NCBI RefSeq assembly: GCF_025056915.1 | Contig: NZ_JANWVH010000001.1 | Coordinates: forward strand, 1 to 64,000 | DNA from: Meiothermus sp. | GTDB lineage: Bacteria > Deinococcota > Deinococci > Deinococcales > Thermaceae | DNA: 64,000 nt | Direction of reading: 5' to 3' | Part shown: piece after piece, positions 30,253 through 39,918 of the stretch | Layout: each line of letters begins with the position of its first letter | How positions within the stretch are numbered: the first letter of the stretch is position 1 | The notes under the pieces: model-generated | Told to the model about the DNA's origin: nothing | Database searches by the model: none | The model's input: only the letters and a program-made list of their open reading frames with translations | Position numbers and translations under genes: made by a program

Positions 30253-31011
30253 ATGCGATTGGCACGGCTCGAAATTGCCACAGAATCCAATATCGGTCGT
30301 CGTCGTCGAAACAACGAGGACTTTCATCGTGTGGCGGTGCATCCAACCCCTGCCGGCAACCTGGTTTTGCTGGCCGTAGCCGATGGTATGGGCGGGGCCG
30401 AAGCCGGTGAGCTGGCCAGCAAGCTGGCCATCGAGGGGGTCAGCTCAGCGGCCAAATCCTACGCCGAGCATGCGGCCACGGGCCGCCCTGGGGTGGGGCT
30501 CAACCTGGTCATGGACAAAGCCTTCAAGCTATCCCAGCGGCGCATCTTGCAAGAGGGCGAGCGGGTGCCCTCGCGCAAGGGCATGGGCACCACCCTCACC
30601 GCCGTCATGCTGACCGAGTGGAACCGGCAAGCCGTGATTGGGCATGTGGGCGATACCCGCGCCTACCGCTACTCCTCGGGGCGCTGGACCCTGCTGACCC
30701 AGGATCACTCCTGGGTGGCCCAGCAGGTGCGCCAGGGGGTGCTCACCGCCGACCAGGCCGAAGACCACCCCTGGAAGCACATGCTGACCCAGGCCCTGGG
30801 GCTGTCCGACGTTCGGCACGACATTACGGCGGTGAACTTTGCCCCTGGCGAGGTGCTGGTGCTGGCCACCGATGGACTCTACGGCCTGGTGCCGCCCGAG
30901 GAATGGAGCATTACCGGCGATTTGCAATCGGCCCTGGAGAGCTGGGTCAGCAAGGCCCTGGTGCGGGGTGGCACCGACAACATCACGGTGGTTGCAGCGA
31001 GGTTTAAATGA
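30253..31011 (+). CDS. PP2C-family Ser/Thr protein phosphatase
   Basis: NIGRRRRNNEDFHRV, VLLAVADGMGGAEAGELAS, VIGHVGDTRAYRYSSGRWTLLTQDHSWV, GGTDNITVVAARF. Confidence 0.94.
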   Translation: MRLARLEIATESNIGRRRRNNEDFHRVAVHPTPAGNLVLLAVADGMGGAEAGELASKLAIEGVSSAAKSYAEHAATGRPGVGLNLVMDKAFKLSQRRILQEGERVPSRKGMGTTLTAVMLTEWNRQAVIGHVGDTRAYRYSSGRWTLLTQDHSWVAQQVRQGVLTADQAEDHPWKHMLTQALGLSDVRHDITAVNFAPGEVLVLATDGLYGLVPPEEWSITGDLQSALESWVSKALVRGGTDNITVVAARFK

Positions 31012-33032
31012 GCTACCTGATTGCTTTGTTGTTGGTCGGTGTCTCCGCCGCGCTCATCTTGCGCACGGGACGCACCTGGCTGATGCTGGCGTCCATGGTA
31101 TTGGTGCTGGGCGGTCTGGTGGTGCTGGGGGCAGAGCCTTTGGTGTTGGTGGCCGCACTGGTGCTGGGCCTGGCTTCGATGTGGGTGCCCAAGTCCACCC
31201 GGGTGGCCTTTAAGCCCCGCCCCAAGCCCGCCCCCCGCCCCCCCAAGACCAAGCCCAACTCGAAGGTGTCGCTGGGCAACAGCGTAACCGGCCTCGAGGC
31301 CCTCTACGATATTCAGGAAAAGGTCGGTATTGGCGGCATGGCCACCGTCTACAAGGCCCGCAGCAAGAAAGATGGCCGCCTGATTGCGCTCAAGATTCCC
31401 CAGGAAAAATACATCGGCGACCCGCGCTTTGTGCGGCGCTTTCACCGCGAGGCCGAACTGCTGGCCCACCTCGACCATCCGGGCATTGTGAAGGTTTACG
31501 ACCACGGCAACCAGGGCGACACCCACTACATCGCCATGGAATTTCTCGATGGGGAGGGGCTGGATCGCCTGATTGAGAGCAAGCGCCTGGGCATCAGGAG
31601 CATCGTGGAGGTGATGAGCCGGGTCGCCGAGGCCCTGCAACACATTCATGCCCAGGGCATCATCCACCGCGATATCAAACCTGGCAACATCATGGTGCTC
31701 AAGAACGCCGTGCGCGACGACGGCAGCGTGGATCCTCGAGGCGTGCGGCTGATGGACTTTGGGATTGCCGCCGGTAAAGTGCTGACCCGGCTGACCATCA
31801 CCGGGGCCCGCATCGGCACCCCGGTTTACATGAGTCCCGAACAGGCCAAGGGTCAGCGCATTGACCACAAATCCGACATCTACAGCTTTGGGGTGGTGTT
31901 TTATGAGGCCCTGTGCGGGCAGCCGCCCTTCCAGGGGGCCTACGAGGCGGTCATTCACCAGCAGATTACCCAGATGCCCGCTCCCCCCAAGCAGATCAAC
32001 CCCGATATCCCGCAGGTGCTCTCCGATCTGGTGTACCGCATGCTGGAAAAAGACCCGGATAAGCGCCCCGGCCTGGAAGCGGTGCTGGAGGTGCTGCGCG
32101 GCAAGTGGCAGGAAGACCCGGGCCTCTCGGCCCCCGTCTACCTGGCCCTGGCCGTCGAGACCAAGAAGGGCACCCTGCGCCTGATGGACCTGCACGGCAC
32201 CCTGATGCGGATGTGGAGCGGGGTAGGCAGCGGGCGGGGCATGTTCCCCTCGCCCCCGCTCTCGCTTTCGGTGGACAAGAACGGCGGTTTCTGGATTAGC
32301 CTGTTCGAGTATGGTGGGGGTGCGGTACGGCTGGTGCACCGCTTCGATGTGGAGGGTGAGTTGACCCATTCGATTGCACCTTACGGAATGAAGCTGGGCG
32401 AACTGCTCTACCCCATCTCGCTGGCGGCGGTTCCCGACGGCCTGCTGGTGCTGGACGGCGAGGCCTGCACCATCACCCGCTTCGACCTCGAGGGCAATCC
32501 CGTAACCCGGTTTGGTGGCTCCGGACAGGGCCGGGGTACCTTCGAGTCGCCCCGGGCCTTGCTGGCCAGTCGCAAGTACATCTTTGTTCTTGACTACGGC
32601 AACCGCCAGGTGCAGCGTCTGGAGCATAGCGGCCAGTATGTCTCGCGCTACGCCTTCCGCAAGAGCCGGGAGTCGCAGGAACTGCGGCTGCTGGGCGGCC
32701 TGGGCCTGACCCCCGACGAACAGCTCCTGATCTACGATTCAGACAGCCAGAAAATCCGCAAACTGTCCCTCGAGGGCGAGGTCTTGCTCTCGCTTCCGCT
32801 GCCGGTGGCCGAGGGCGAAGACCCCACCAGCCAGGTGGAGATGGTGGTACACGACGACATCGTCTATGCCATTCGCCGGGGAGGTACCAAGATTCACAGA
32901 ATCAAGCTGAGCGGCGAGACCCTCCCCAGCCTGGAAGCCTATGCCCCCCTGCGGGGCATCGCCTGCTGGCACAACACCCTGAAGGCCAAAGCCGAAGTGC
33001 CCGTTGACCTCTCGGCCCAGGCCTTTGACTAG
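31008..33032 (+). CDS. Membrane Ser/Thr protein kinase with C-terminal NHL-like beta-propeller
   Basis: KVGIGGMATVYKARSKKDGRLIALKIPQEKYIGD, GIIHRDIKPGNIM, LMDFGIAAG, GTPVYMSPEQAKGQRIDHKSDIYSFGVVFYEAL; propeller-like repeats to the end; ATGA overlap with the PP2C gene. Confidence 0.92.
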   Translation: MSYLIALLLVGVSAALILRTGRTWLMLASMVLVLGGLVVLGAEPLVLVAALVLGLASMWVPKSTRVAFKPRPKPAPRPPKTKPNSKVSLGNSVTGLEALYDIQEKVGIGGMATVYKARSKKDGRLIALKIPQEKYIGDPRFVRRFHREAELLAHLDHPGIVKVYDHGNQGDTHYIAMEFLDGEGLDRLIESKRLGIRSIVEVMSRVAEALQHIHAQGIIHRDIKPGNIMVLKNAVRDDGSVDPRGVRLMDFGIAAGKVLTRLTITGARIGTPVYMSPEQAKGQRIDHKSDIYSFGVVFYEALCGQPPFQGAYEAVIHQQITQMPAPPKQINPDIPQVLSDLVYRMLEKDPDKRPGLEAVLEVLRGKWQEDPGLSAPVYLALAVETKKGTLRLMDLHGTLMRMWSGVGSGRGMFPSPPLSLSVDKNGGFWISLFEYGGGAVRLVHRFDVEGELTHSIAPYGMKLGELLYPISLAAVPDGLLVLDGEACTITRFDLEGNPVTRFGGSGQGRGTFESPRALLASRKYIFVLDYGNRQVQRLEHSGQYVSRYAFRKSRESQELRLLGGLGLTPDEQLLIYDSDSQKIRKLSLEGEVLLSLPLPVAEGEDPTSQVEMVVHDDIVYAIRRGGTKIHRIKLSGETLPSLEAYAPLRGIACWHNTLKAKAEVPVDLSAQAFD

Positions 33033-33145
33033 CGAACCTCAAGCTGAAAGCGGCGGTCGAAACCAGGAAAACGCCCGGCGCCTGCGTTCAATATCGGGGA
33101 GGTAGTCTTCCATTTGCGCTTGATGCCTGATGCCAGCTTTTGGTG

Positions 33146-33364
33146 TACGACCAAATCTCCCTCAAAGCGACCCCTAAAGCCAGAATGGGGCCCTACGACC
33201 TCGAAGGGGCAGGCAGAACCCTGAAGGCAGCGGGTACCCTTGGCTGGAGCACCCACGCCTTCTGCCGAGTGGCATCTCGTCCAGCTTGCCGGGGTCAGAT
33301 AACCTTGCTTCTAGTCTTGGATTCAGGAGGCTTTATTTGTTACCTCGTCGTGGATTTTGTGTAA
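33146..33364 (+). repeat. Second repeat family, copy 2 (~219 bp)
   Basis: ACGACCAAATCTCCCTCAAAGCGACCCCTAAAGC...CCTTGGCTGGAGCACCCACGCC...TCTTGGATTCAGGAGGCTTTATTTGTTACCTCGTCGTGGATTTTG. Confidence 0.8.
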
Positions 33365-33407
33365 AGCAATTCATGAGGTCGGACAAGCTGGGAGGGGGCG
33401 ATCGGCT

Positions 33408-33573
33408 TATCGCGCCCTTCACAGGCGTGGCCGCCCATGAAAACGAGAAGGGACTAGTGTCTGCGTTGCGTCTGGGCCGAGGCGCATGTTTTCGAGTTTC
33501 CAGGCCGCCACTATTCTGTCCAGGACAAAGCTTTCTTATATTTCGAATGGCTCTAAATGTGAAGAGCGCTCTA
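33408..33573 (+). repeat. MITE-like palindromic element, copy E (166 bp)
   Basis: TATCGCGCCCTTCACAGGCGTGGCCGCCCATGAAAACGAG...GGCGCATGTTTTCGAGTTTCCAGGCCGCCAC...ATGTGAAGAGCGCTCTA. Confidence 0.88.
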
Positions 33574-33702
33574 GGTTGTGGGCTGGCCGCTGCCTCAGTG
33601 CTTCTGTTGTTTGCACAGGGCCCAAGCAATGGTGGCATGGTTGCGGACTGAATTTAGCCCTGCCTCACAGCCGGGTTTTGGCAAAAACACCATACTGAAC
33701 CC

Positions 33703-34209
33703 ATGAAGTTGAAGCTGGGTGACCCTGCTCCTCTAGTGCAGGTTCAGGACGCTATGGGCCGCACAGTGGATTTGGCGGCGCTGGTCGGGCAGGGGCGTTA
33801 CATTGTGCTGTGGTTCTACCCCAAGGCCAGTTCGCCGGGTTGCACCGCCCAGGGAAAGCAGTACGCCGAGCTGCACGATGCCTTCAGGCAGCTGGGCGCC
33901 GAGGTGTTTGGCGTGAGCGCCGACCCCGCCTCGGCGCAGTGTCGGTTTATAGACCGGCTGGCCTTGCAGGGCGGCATGATTCCCGATCCCTCGGGGGCCT
34001 TGGGGCGTGCTTTTGGGGTGGGCGGTTGGCTGGGCTTTGGCCAGCTGCTGGGGATGTACAACCGCGATACCATTCTGATCAACCCGGAGGGGCGGATTGA
34101 AAAAATCTGGCGCAATGTTAACCCTTTCCAGGATGCCAGGGTGGTGCTGGAATACTTGAAATCGAAGGTGGGTGCGGGCCCCGCTCAGGCCGAGTCTGCG
34201 CCAACTTGA
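33703..34209 (+). CDS. Peroxiredoxin (Bcp/PrxQ-like), cytoplasmic
   Basis: YIVLWFYPKASSPGCTAQGKQYAELHDAFRQLGAEVFGVSADPA. Confidence 0.9.
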   Translation: MKLKLGDPAPLVQVQDAMGRTVDLAALVGQGRYIVLWFYPKASSPGCTAQGKQYAELHDAFRQLGAEVFGVSADPASAQCRFIDRLALQGGMIPDPSGALGRAFGVGGWLGFGQLLGMYNRDTILINPEGRIEKIWRNVNPFQDARVVLEYLKSKVGAGPAQAESAPT

Positions 34210-34257
34210 AGCCTGGCCCACAGCAGGGTGGGCCTCCTTGCGGGCAGACTCGAGGGT

Positions 34258-34755
34258 ATGAAACGCCTGTGGTTCTTGCCCTTGCTGCTGGCGCCCGCGC
34301 TGGCCCTGGCCCCCGGCGACCCGGTCTCCTTGCCCAGAGTGCAGGACTCCTACGGCAGGCCCGTAGACCTGGCGGCGGTCGCTCGAGAAGGGAAGTATCT
34401 GTTGTTCTGGTTCTACCCCAAGGCCAGCTCGCCCGGCTGCACCGCCCAGGGCAAGCGCTACGCCGAGCTATACGGCGAGTTCGACCGGCTCGGGGTGGAG
34501 ATTTTCGGGGTGAGCGCCGACCCCGCCGCCGACCAGTGCAGCTTCATCGAGCAGATGGCCCTCAAAGGGGCCATGCTCCCCGATAAGGACGGCACCCTGG
34601 CCCGGCTCTTCAAAGTGGGAGGGTTTTTGGGCTTTTACAACCGCGATACCATCCTGGTCAACCCCAAAGGCCGCATCGAGCGCATCTGGCGCAGTGTGAA
34701 CGCCTTCCGCGACCCCGATACGGTGCTGGCCTACGTGCGTGAAATCAAGCGATGA
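34258..34755 (+). CDS. Peroxiredoxin (Bcp/PrxQ-like), exported paralogue
   Basis: Signal peptide MKRLWFLPLLLAPALALA; FWFYPKASSPGCTAQGKRYAELYGEFDRLGVEIFGVSADPAADQC. Confidence 0.9.
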   Translation: MKRLWFLPLLLAPALALAPGDPVSLPRVQDSYGRPVDLAAVAREGKYLLFWFYPKASSPGCTAQGKRYAELYGEFDRLGVEIFGVSADPAADQCSFIEQMALKGAMLPDKDGTLARLFKVGGFLGFYNRDTILVNPKGRIERIWRSVNAFRDPDTVLAYVREIKR

Positions 34756-34933
34756 GCGGGCGCCCTTCCGGATGAGCCAAGCCCTGCTGGTTGGCAAAGC
34801 CGCGCCCGAAGGAATAACCGAACCTTTACCTTGCCCTTCACTGGCGGGATGGCCCATCCAGCCGGTCAGCGCGCGGGACAAAGCGGTTTGGGAATCGAAC
34901 CGCGCGTAGCAAGGGCTCCGGGGCTGGCCCCGC

Positions 34934-35042
34934 AATCGTGCTCTACATAGACGTGGCCGCCCACGGAGAATGCGTCTGGGCCGAGACGCTTGTCTTCCAG
35001 GCGGCCACCTCGAATGGCTCAAAATATGCGAAGAGCGCTCGA
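34934..35042 (+). repeat. MITE-like palindromic element, copy F
   Basis: AATCGTGCTCTACATAGACGTGGCCGCCCACGGAGAATGCGTCTGGGCCGAGACGCTTGTCTTCCAGGCGGCCACCTCGAATGGCTCAAAATATGCGAAGAGCGCTCGA. Confidence 0.8.
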
Positions 35043-35096
35043 GTTTGTAACCATTCCGTAAGTCTTGGGTCGCTTTAAACCGCAGAATGTGAAGGG

Positions 35097-36626
35097 ATGA
35101 AAGTGGTGGTGATTGGCGCGGGGGTGGGGGGCCTCACCACCGCTGCGCTGCTGGCCCAGGCGGGCCTCGAGGTCACGGTGCTCGAGCACCATACCTACCC
35201 CGGCGGCTCGGCAGGCACCTTCTGGCACCGGGGCTTCCGCTTCGATGCGGGGGCGACCCTGCTGGCCGGTTTCGACGAGGCGGGGGTTTTTACCCGGCTG
35301 GAGCGCCGCTTGGGGGTTCGTTTTCCGGTGCGTCGGCTGGCCCAGGGCCAAACGCTGATGGAGGTCTGGCTGCCCGATGGCCGGGTGGTGCCCCGTCCGG
35401 TGGGGCGCGCGCACGAGCTCGAGGCCCAGGAGCAGGCCTTTGGCAGAGGCGTGCGGGGCTTCTGGGCCTGGCAGGCCCGGCGGGCCGAGGCTTTGTGGGG
35501 GCTGGCCCAGGGCCTGCCCTTTCCCCCCGCCAATGCCCAGGAGTTGCGGCGGCTCTTGCACAAAGGGCTGCCCTGGGCGCTGGGCCACCTGGCCGACCTG
35601 CCCGGCATTCTGGCCGATCTGCTGCGCCGCACCGCGGCCCATGCGCCCGCGAACCCCGCCTTCAGGCGTTTTCTGGACGCCCAGCTGTTGATTGCCGCCC
35701 AGACCGATGCCGGGGGCACCTATGCCCTCTTTGGGGCGGCGGCGCTGGATCTGCCCCACCGGGGCCCCGCCATGCCCCTGGGGGGGATGGGCGCGGTGGC
35801 CGAGACCCTGGCCGAGGCCGTCCGGCGCTACGGGGGCCGGGTGCTCTACCGCCACCGGGTTGAACGGCTCTGGCTTCGCCGGGGACGGGTGGTGGGCGTG
35901 GAGGTGGCCCTGGGCGGGCGGCGGCGGGGGGAGCGCGAGGTGCTGGAGGCCGACCTCTTCATCGCCAACCTGACCCCCGGCGACCTAGCCGCCCTGGTGC
36001 CGGAAGGCCCCCAGCAGCCCCCCCCGGCCGATGCCTGGGGGGCTTTCATGCTGCATGCGGTGGTGCCCGAGGGCCTGGTTCCGCCGGGCGCCCCCTACCG
36101 GCAGTGGGCGGGGGCCGGCGAGTGGACCTTTGTGAGCCTGGCCGAGCCCGGCGATTCCTTGCGCGGCCCGGCGGGCCTGCGGGTTCTGTCGGCCTCGGTG
36201 CACACCCGGCTGGCCGAGTGGCAGGGCCTTGGCAAGGAGGCCTACCAGGCCCAGAAACAAGCCTGGCAGGAGCGGGTCGCGCGTCAGGTGGAGCGGCTCA
36301 TTCCCGGCTTCCGGGCCTCGGCGGCGCTGCTGCTGGGGGCAACCCCCCGCACCTACTGGTTTTACACAAGGCGGCAGAGCGGCTGGGTGGGCGGGTATCC
36401 GCAGGTGCATCCCTTCCGCACCCCCAGCCCCCGAACCCCCTTCCCAAACCTGTGGCGGGTGGGGGAGACCATCTTCCCGGGGCAGTCGGTGCCGGCGGTG
36501 GCCATGGGGGGCGAGCGGGTGGCTGCGCTGGTGCTGGCCCGGCTGGGCCTGGAGCCTGCCGCGCCCTTTGCAGACGGAGCCGCCCACCCTGGCTGCTCTC
36601 TACAGGACAGAGCCTCCTCGGAGTAA
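35097..36626 (+). CDS. FAD-dependent oxidoreductase, phytoene desaturase/CrtI-like
   Basis: KVVVIGAGVGGLTTAALLAQAGLEVTVLEHHTYPGGSAGTF; C-terminal LWRVGETIFPGQSVPAVAMGGERVAALVL. Confidence 0.85.
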   Translation: MKVVVIGAGVGGLTTAALLAQAGLEVTVLEHHTYPGGSAGTFWHRGFRFDAGATLLAGFDEAGVFTRLERRLGVRFPVRRLAQGQTLMEVWLPDGRVVPRPVGRAHELEAQEQAFGRGVRGFWAWQARRAEALWGLAQGLPFPPANAQELRRLLHKGLPWALGHLADLPGILADLLRRTAAHAPANPAFRRFLDAQLLIAAQTDAGGTYALFGAAALDLPHRGPAMPLGGMGAVAETLAEAVRRYGGRVLYRHRVERLWLRRGRVVGVEVALGGRRRGEREVLEADLFIANLTPGDLAALVPEGPQQPPPADAWGAFMLHAVVPEGLVPPGAPYRQWAGAGEWTFVSLAEPGDSLRGPAGLRVLSASVHTRLAEWQGLGKEAYQAQKQAWQERVARQVERLIPGFRASAALLLGATPRTYWFYTRRQSGWVGGYPQVHPFRTPSPRTPFPNLWRVGETIFPGQSVPAVAMGGERVAALVLARLGLEPAAPFADGAAHPGCSLQDRASSE

Positions 36627-36635
36627 AGGAGAGAA

Positions 36636-38393
36636 CTAGCGGGCGGCCAGCTCCTGCCCCACCTTCCAGTAGGCAGCCATGACCTTGCGCGCAGCGGGCA
36701 GGGCCACCCCGCTGCCCTCGCCGCCGTTCTCGAAAAAGGCCACCACCACCAGGGGGGGGCGGGGGTCGGCGGGGTCTACCGGGCCGTAGCCCATGTACCA
36801 GGCGTGCTCGAGGCCAGCGGTGAGGGTTTCGTTCTGGGCGGTGCCGGTCTTGCCCGCTGTAGCCACCGGAAAGCTGCCCAGCACGTGCCGGGCGGTGCCC
36901 CAGGTGACGGTTTTGCGCAGCCCTTCCTGAAGCTCCTTCCAGTACTGGCCGGCCACCGAGGTATGGGGCCTGCGGACGGCCTGGTTGCCAATCCGCAGCA
37001 CCATGTGCAGCTCGGGTTGCTGGCCGCTTTGGGCGATGGTGGCCAGCATGCGGGCAATCTGCACCGGGGTGGCTTTGTTGTAGCCCTGCCCGATGGCAAT
37101 CGAGAGGGTCTCGCCGGGCCACCAGCGGGGGTCTTGGGGGAGGTTCTGTCGCTTCCACTGCAAGGTGGGCACAATGCCGTTCTGCTCGCCAATTTCCAGC
37201 CCGGTGGGGCGGCCTATCCCCAGCTCCAAGGCCCGCTTGTGGAGCCTGTCCACCATGCCGATGGGGTCCAGCATGGCCACCTGGTAGTACCAGGTGTTGC
37301 AGCTTTGGGCAATGGCCTCCTTGACGGTCATCATGCCCATATCCACCCGCGCCCAGTTGCGCCGGATGCCGCCAAAAACGATGTACGGGCTGCAACGGTA
37401 GGCAGTGCCGGGGCTCACGTAGCCGCTTTCCAGAGCCAGGCTCGAGGTCACCAGTTTGTAGGTGGAGCCGGGGGGGTAGGCATTGACCGCCCGGTTCAGG
37501 GTGGGCCTGTCCTTGTCGGCGAACAGCGCGCGAATCTGGTCATTGGGGCGGGGCCGGCGGCCAAACAGGTTGGGGTCGAAGGCCGGGGCGGTGGCCATGG
37601 CCAGCACCTCGCCGTTGCGCGGGTCGAGGGCCACAATGGCCCCCTTGGCCTGGCGGGCCAGCGGAAGCCCGTAGCGGAGGCGAATTCGATTAATGTCCTC
37701 AACTCCCTCCCGCAAGGCCTGCTCGGCAGCTCGTTGCAGATTCAGGTCGAGGGTCAGGTACACGTCGGAACCGGCCTGGGGCTCTTTGAGTTCCTCGAAG
37801 CGCACCCGCTGGCCCCGGGCGTTGACCTCGGCCAGCACCACCCCTTTGATGCCCCGCAGATGGGTTTCCAGGGCGGCCTCGAGGCCCGCCGCTCCGACCA
37901 GCTCTTCGGGGTCGTAGCCTTCCTTGAGCTGTTCCTGGGAGGGCAGCGCCGTGTATCCAATCACCGGCCCGGCAATGGGGTTGGGGTAGACCCGCTCGAT
38001 GCGCTCCAATAGCTTCAGGTTGGGCTCCCCGGCGGTGAGTTCGGCCAGGGTGGGCACCAGCGCCTCCGGAATGTTCACCAAGAGCTCCACCGGCTCCCGC
38101 TCCACCTTGGGCAGCTCCTTGAGCCCCAGCAGGGCCAGGATGCGCTCCTTGAAATGCACCTCTCCACCCGTATAAATCAGATCCACCGCCAGCCGGTTGG
38201 CCGCAATCACCCGTCCATTGCGGTCCAGAATGCGGCCCCTGGGCGCCAGCGAGGTTTCGGTGCGAAGGTAGTTGCCCTGGCTGCGGGTGGCATATTGCTC
38301 GTACTGCAATACCTGCAACTGCCAAAGCCGCCCCACAAACAGCAGCAGTATCAGGTAAAAAAGCCCCAGCAGGATCCAGACGCGGCTGTTCAC
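36636..38393 (-). CDS. mrdA: Penicillin-binding protein 2 (peptidoglycan transpeptidase)
   Basis: GRILDRNGRVIAANRLAVDL, YPPGSTYKLVTSSLALESG, AIAQSCNTWYYQVA, ATAGKTGTAQN; GTG start. Confidence 0.94.
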   Translation of the reverse strand: MNSRVWILLGLFYLILLLFVGRLWQLQVLQYEQYATRSQGNYLRTETSLAPRGRILDRNGRVIAANRLAVDLIYTGGEVHFKERILALLGLKELPKVEREPVELLVNIPEALVPTLAELTAGEPNLKLLERIERVYPNPIAGPVIGYTALPSQEQLKEGYDPEELVGAAGLEAALETHLRGIKGVVLAEVNARGQRVRFEELKEPQAGSDVYLTLDLNLQRAAEQALREGVEDINRIRLRYGLPLARQAKGAIVALDPRNGEVLAMATAPAFDPNLFGRRPRPNDQIRALFADKDRPTLNRAVNAYPPGSTYKLVTSSLALESGYVSPGTAYRCSPYIVFGGIRRNWARVDMGMMTVKEAIAQSCNTWYYQVAMLDPIGMVDRLHKRALELGIGRPTGLEIGEQNGIVPTLQWKRQNLPQDPRWWPGETLSIAIGQGYNKATPVQIARMLATIAQSGQQPELHMVLRIGNQAVRRPHTSVAGQYWKELQEGLRKTVTWGTARHVLGSFPVATAGKTGTAQNETLTAGLEHAWYMGYGPVDPADPRPPLVVVAFFENGGEGSGVALPAARKVMAAYWKVGQELAAR

Positions 38394-38402
38394 CAGGCAC
38401 CC

Positions 38403-38879
38403 CTATTTGCTGCGCACCGCATAAAGCTGCCGGGAGAGCTGAATCACCAAAGGCGCAATCAGCAACGTCAGCAGCATCTCCGGTAAGATAACCGACCACA
38501 GCGTGAGAGGGTTGAAGTTGCCCAAACGCAGCCAGAAGGCCACCAGCAGGATGCCCAGCCATTTGGCTACAAAGCTACCTCCCAGAATGACGACCTGGCC
38601 GGCCAACTCGTCCCAGTGCACCAGGCGCGAAAGACGGTAGTAAGCATAGGCGGCAAAAAGCAACCCCACCGCATGTAACCCTGGGTAACCTGCCGAGAGC
38701 AAGTCTTGCAGCAATCCCAGGGCAAAGGCCAGCGGCAAGCCCACATAGGGCGATGTCGAAGCCACCAGCAACAAGGTGGCCAGATAAATCAAATCGGGGG
38801 GCGAAAAACTATCCCCCAACAAGCCGGAAACAAAGCCCTGGAGTACGAAAGCCAGTCCGCTAATCAAAAGGATTCGCAT
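38403..38879 (-). CDS. mreD: Rod shape-determining protein MreD
   Basis: Small multi-TM protein between mreC and mrdA; MRILLISGLAFVLQGFVSGLLGDSFSPPDLIYLATLLLVASTSPYVGLPLAFALGLLQDLLS. Confidence 0.85.
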   Translation of the reverse strand: MRILLISGLAFVLQGFVSGLLGDSFSPPDLIYLATLLLVASTSPYVGLPLAFALGLLQDLLSAGYPGLHAVGLLFAAYAYYRLSRLVHWDELAGQVVILGGSFVAKWLGILLVAFWLRLGNFNPLTLWSVILPEMLLTLLIAPLVIQLSRQLYAVRSK

Positions 38880-39126
38880 AGTGGGCCAAGAATGGGTTTG
38901 CCGTCGCGCCTTGCACGGTGTGGCGCATCGGCACGGCAACAACGGCTGCGCCGGGTGTTCGCAGGCTGCGCTTTGGACAACGGCGGAGCAGAGCCACAGG
39001 GCATGAAAATTGGGGCTGCTGCAAGGCCGGTTCCCAACCGATTATCAAAAGACCGCATCACCCAGGCCTGGCGATACGGGGTGAAAAAGAACCAGGAGGC
39101 GCGTTGGAGGGGGGTCTCGTGTGCAT

Positions 39127-39918
39127 TCATAACGGCTTGAGCACCTGCACTTCCTCCAGCAGCGAAAGTTGCACGGAGGGCCGTACAATCAGGACCTTCT
39201 TCAACGCGCCGGGTGAAACAGGCAAGACCTGCTCCACCGTCCCAACCGAGATGCCCGCGGGGTAGAGGCCCTGCAAAGCGCCGGTCACCACCTTGTCACC
39301 GGGATTGACCTGGGCCTCGGGGGCGATTTCCACCCGCAGCCTGCGGGGAGGGGCGCCATAGGCAATGCCCCGACCCGGGGCACTGGCGAGCCGCACCCCT
39401 ACCCGCGACTCAGGGTCAAGCACCGTGCGAACCACGGCATTGTTTGGCGTGACCTCGGTGATGACCCCCACCAGTCCGCTGGCGGTGGTTACCGGCATGC
39501 CGACCCGCAGCCCCTGGGCCGAACCTGCTCCCAAAAAGAGCCTGCGGTAAAGGCCCGAAGGATCATCGTCAATCACCGGTGCTACCGCGACCACGCCCAG
39601 GCCCTGCACAGCCTGCACCCGCAGGGTGGCCTGTAGTTTGCGGTTTTCCAGTCTCAGGCGCTGGTTTTCTTGCCTGAGCTGCTGCAACTCGGCCTGCACC
39701 TGTCGCAGTTCGGCCCGCAGGTCACGGCGGTCAAACACGGCAGCCAAGCTGGCCCTGGCGTTTTGGCCTAGGCGAAAGGAGAAGCCAAACAAAGGGGCGG
39801 TGCGCGCGGCAAACTCGCCCGGCAGGCTAGGGGCCGATTGCCGGGTCAGGGTGGCGAGCAATACCCCCAGCACCATTAAGCCAATCAGCAAGGCCCTGCG
39901 AATAACGGTATCGCTCAT
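39127..39918 (-). CDS. mreC: Rod shape-determining protein MreC
   Basis: N-terminal TM, coiled coil (LRQVQAELQQLRQENQRLRLENRKL), VTTASGLVGVITEVTPNNAVVRTVLDPESRVGVRL. Confidence 0.92.
   Translation of the reverse strand: MSDTVIRRALLIGLMVLGVLLATLTRQSAPSLPGEFAARTAPLFGFSFRLGQNARASLAAVFDRRDLRAELRQVQAELQQLRQENQRLRLENRKLQATLRVQAVQGLGVVAVAPVIDDDPSGLYRRLFLGAGSAQGLRVGMPVTTASGLVGVITEVTPNNAVVRTVLDPESRVGVRLASAPGRGIAYGAPPRRLRVEIAPEAQVNPGDKVVTGALQGLYPAGISVGTVEQVLPVSPGALKKVLIVRPSVQLSLLEEVQVLKPL

Noticed and set aside
30879-32627. 582-aa minus-strand ORF opposite the kinase
   Set aside because: Antisense shadow of a clear Ser/Thr kinase gene; His/Gln/Gly-rich.
36590-36615. CTGCTCTCTACAGGACAGAGCC as another copy of the palindromic element
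   Set aside because: Only a short fragmentary resemblance, inside the end of the FAD oxidoreductase gene; termini absent.
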